This document shows positions 5,646-6,405 of a stretch of DNA of 6,405 nt, piece after piece. Below the pieces are notes generated by a model. The model was not told the DNA's origin. It made no database searches and saw only the letters and a list, made by a program, of their open reading frames with translations. Each line of letters begins with the position of its first letter. Position 1 is the stretch's first letter. Origin of the DNA: SZUA-1535 sp964594175 (GTDB lineage Archaea; Aenigmatarchaeota; Aenigmatarchaeia; Aenigmatarchaeales; SZUA-1535); assembly GCA_964594175.1 (NCBI GenBank), contig CAZQLM010000047.1, forward strand, positions 1 to 6,405. Reading direction: 5' to 3'. The position numbers and the translations under genes are program-made.

Positions 5646-6040
5646 TCTCTCACCTTATTTTCAAATTTTCTGAGAAACGGCAAAAGCTCTATAATACTTT
5701 CGTAAGCTTGTTCATCTATAATTCCGTTATATTCGTGAACAAGCACATTTCTAAGCCCATTGGCTTTTTTCAAAGCCAAAATAATTTTTTCTTCAAAGTT
5801 TAGTTTGTTACCTATAATCTCAAAGTTTTTGTAGTCATCTTCAACAGCAAAGCCAAAGTCTTTTACGAGCATTGCGGCTATATCGCTTATAATTTCCACA
5901 GCTTCCTGAAACTCTTTGTATATACCCTTTCTTAAAATTCTGTTTTCCAGAAACTCCTCTTTCCATCCTATTCTGCTTTCTATAAACTCCACTCTATCCT
6001 TGAGCTCGTTAAGTTTTTGCATGTAGCGGGTTTTTCTCAT
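5621..6040 (-). CDS. hepT: HepT-like HEPN toxin, DUF86 family (pair 2)
   Basis: This 139-aa helical protein belongs to the DUF86/HepT branch of HEPN proteins. The catalytic motif RX4HXY is complete: Arg97, His102, Tyr104 (Arg-Asn-Val-Leu-Val-His-Glu-Tyr), with Asn-Gly-Ile following. The helix before it (about 40-62, Tyr-Lys-Glu-Phe-Gln-Glu-Ala-Val-Glu-Ile-Ile) also fits the family. HepT proteins are RNases that inhibit growth when free and are held inactive by AMPylation by MntA. The neighbour downstream is an MntA-like enzyme with 25 nt overlap. The ATG at 6040 has AAAGGTG a few nt upstream and a TATA box (6074-6081) about 40 nt away, giving a short leader. The toxin role is inferred from family and motif. 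Confidence 0.87.
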   Translation of the reverse strand: MRKTRYMQKLNELKDRVEFIESRIGWKEEFLENRILRKGIYKEFQEAVEIISDIAAMLVKDFGFAVEDDYKNFEIIGNKLNFEEKIILALKKANGLRNVLVHEYNGIIDEQAYESIIELLPFLRKFENKVREWIEKFQK

Positions 6041-6067
6041 GTCAACACCTTTAAAAAATTACGCATA

Positions 6068-6103
6068 AAAGCGTTTATAAAGCGAAATATGAGCAAAGCG
6101 AAA
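6068..6103. repeat. Three AAAGCG direct repeats in the divergent promoter
   Basis: AAAGCG occurs at 6068-6073, 6079-6084 and 6095-6100; the last two continue as AAAGCGAAA. The first two flank the TTTATAAA box used by the minus-strand hepT gene, and the third forms the BRE-like stretch of the plus-strand TATA box. An additional ACGC (6061-6064) pairs with GCGT (6071-6074) as a small inverted repeat. The placement would suit an operator controlling both directions; no regulator is known. Confidence 0.4.
6073..6082 (-). promoter_or_regulatory. TATA box for the hepT-mntA operon
   Basis: The core TTTATAAA (6074-6081) is itself palindromic. Read on the minus strand it predicts a transcript start near 6053, leaving a leader of about 13 nt that contains the AAAGGTG Shine-Dalgarno sequence of the hepT-like gene. 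Confidence 0.5.
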
Positions 6104-6114
6104 GGTTTAAATAT
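6098..6114 (+). promoter_or_regulatory. BRE/TATA promoter for the last plus-strand gene
   Basis: GCGAAAGG runs directly into TTTAAATAT (6106-6114), a good archaeal BRE plus TATA arrangement. It predicts transcription from about 6136 and a leader of roughly 34 nt before the ATG at 6170. Confidence 0.6.
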
Positions 6115-6158
6115 TTTATTTTTTGTTTTAACTTTATAGTAACAAAAAATGAAAATAA

Positions 6159-6163
6159 GGGAG
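6159..6163 (+). promoter_or_regulatory. Shine-Dalgarno site deciding the start at 6170
   Basis: GGGAG lies 6 nt before ATG 6170 and favours it over the in-frame ATG at 6149, which would add seven residues and has no Shine-Dalgarno sequence. Confidence 0.55.
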
Positions 6164-6169
6164 ATTAGT

Positions 6170-6405
6170 ATGAGTGTCGTTTTCACAATTCCTGAGGAAA
6201 ACATAATATCCGTTCCAGGGGTTAGTTATTTCGATGAAGATGGAGTTAAACGTACAATTACGCCAAGTCATCTAGTAAAAAAAGAACTTCTAGAAAATAT
6301 TCAAGAGAAAAATGATGTTGTAACTTTTCCAGCAATATCAAAAGCTTATGATATTGATGTAAAAGAAATTTCATTTACCGCAGATTACGAGGCAATAAAG
6401 AAAAA
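6170..6405 (+). CDS. Unrecognised protein, 3' end cut by window edge
   Basis: The frame stays open from ATG 6170 to the window end (78 full codons), with no stop. It has a Shine-Dalgarno sequence and a good upstream TATA box, so it is very likely a real gene. The visible protein has alternating short hydrophobic stretches and acidic residues (Ser-Tyr-Phe-Asp-Glu-Asp at 19-24, Asp-Ile-Asp-Val at 61-64), suggesting beta strands and loops. There is no signal peptide or membrane segment. I do not recognise the family. It is transcribed divergently from the hepT-mntA pair. Confidence 0.75.
   Translation, partial: MSVVFTIPEENIISVPGVSYFDEDGVKRTITPSHLVKKELLENIQEKNDVVTFPAISKAYDIDVKEISFTADYEAIKK

Noticed and set aside
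5368..5673. Plus-strand open frame of 101 codons opposite mntA
   Set aside because: It mirrors the minus-strand mntA-like gene, whose active-site motifs are clear; its composition (Ser/Phe/Ile-rich) is typical of an antisense shadow.

Overview
The window is low in G+C and reads as archaeal, probably from a euryarchaeal or DPANN-type genome. The reasons are a pyruvoyl-dependent arginine decarboxylase of the archaeal type, paired MNT/HEPN genes, Shine-Dalgarno sequences of the GGTG/GGTGA kind, and TATA boxes (several with BRE-like A-rich stretches upstream) about 25 nt before the start codon, which implies leaderless mRNAs. The lineage cannot be fixed further from the sequence alone. No tRNA, rRNA, CRISPR array or insertion sequence is visible.

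Region 1 (bases 2-1607, + strand) is a tight housekeeping operon: the 3' part of a small multi-span membrane protein, then pdaD (arginine to agmatine), then an XTP/dITP pyrophosphatase. Gaps are 4 and 6 nt, each with a Shine-Dalgarno sequence. Region 2 (1578-3119) is a divergent pair sharing a 45-bp promoter gap: an AbiEii-like nucleotidyltransferase on the minus strand, whose tail overlaps the end of the pyrophosphatase gene by 30 nt, and a family-4-type uracil-DNA glycosylase on the plus strand. The glycosylase has the four Fe-S cysteines, but a Leu where a Glu is expected in motif A. Region 3 (3120-3605) has no intact gene. It holds shifting open stretches that look like a decayed gene, and a perfect 19-nt inverted repeat.

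Region 4 (3606-6040) is a compact cluster of toxin-antitoxin-like genes: HEPN/MNT pair 1 on the plus strand, a standalone 261-aa nucleotidyltransferase on the minus strand meeting it tail to tail, and a hepT/mntA pair on the minus strand with a complete RX4HXY toxin motif. In both pairs the HEPN gene comes first and overlaps the MNT gene (37 and 25 nt), with a Shine-Dalgarno sequence for the second gene inside the first. A divergent promoter region with three AAAGCG repeats (6041-6169) then leads into the start of an unrecognised plus-strand gene cut by the window end.

The most notable property is four nucleotidyltransferase-fold proteins of different subfamilies (AbiEii-like, MNT, standalone NT, MntA) with two HEPN partners within about 4.5 kb, around a DNA-repair gene. 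This fits an accumulating toxin-antitoxin or defence island. The individual families are known, and any cooperation between them is inference.
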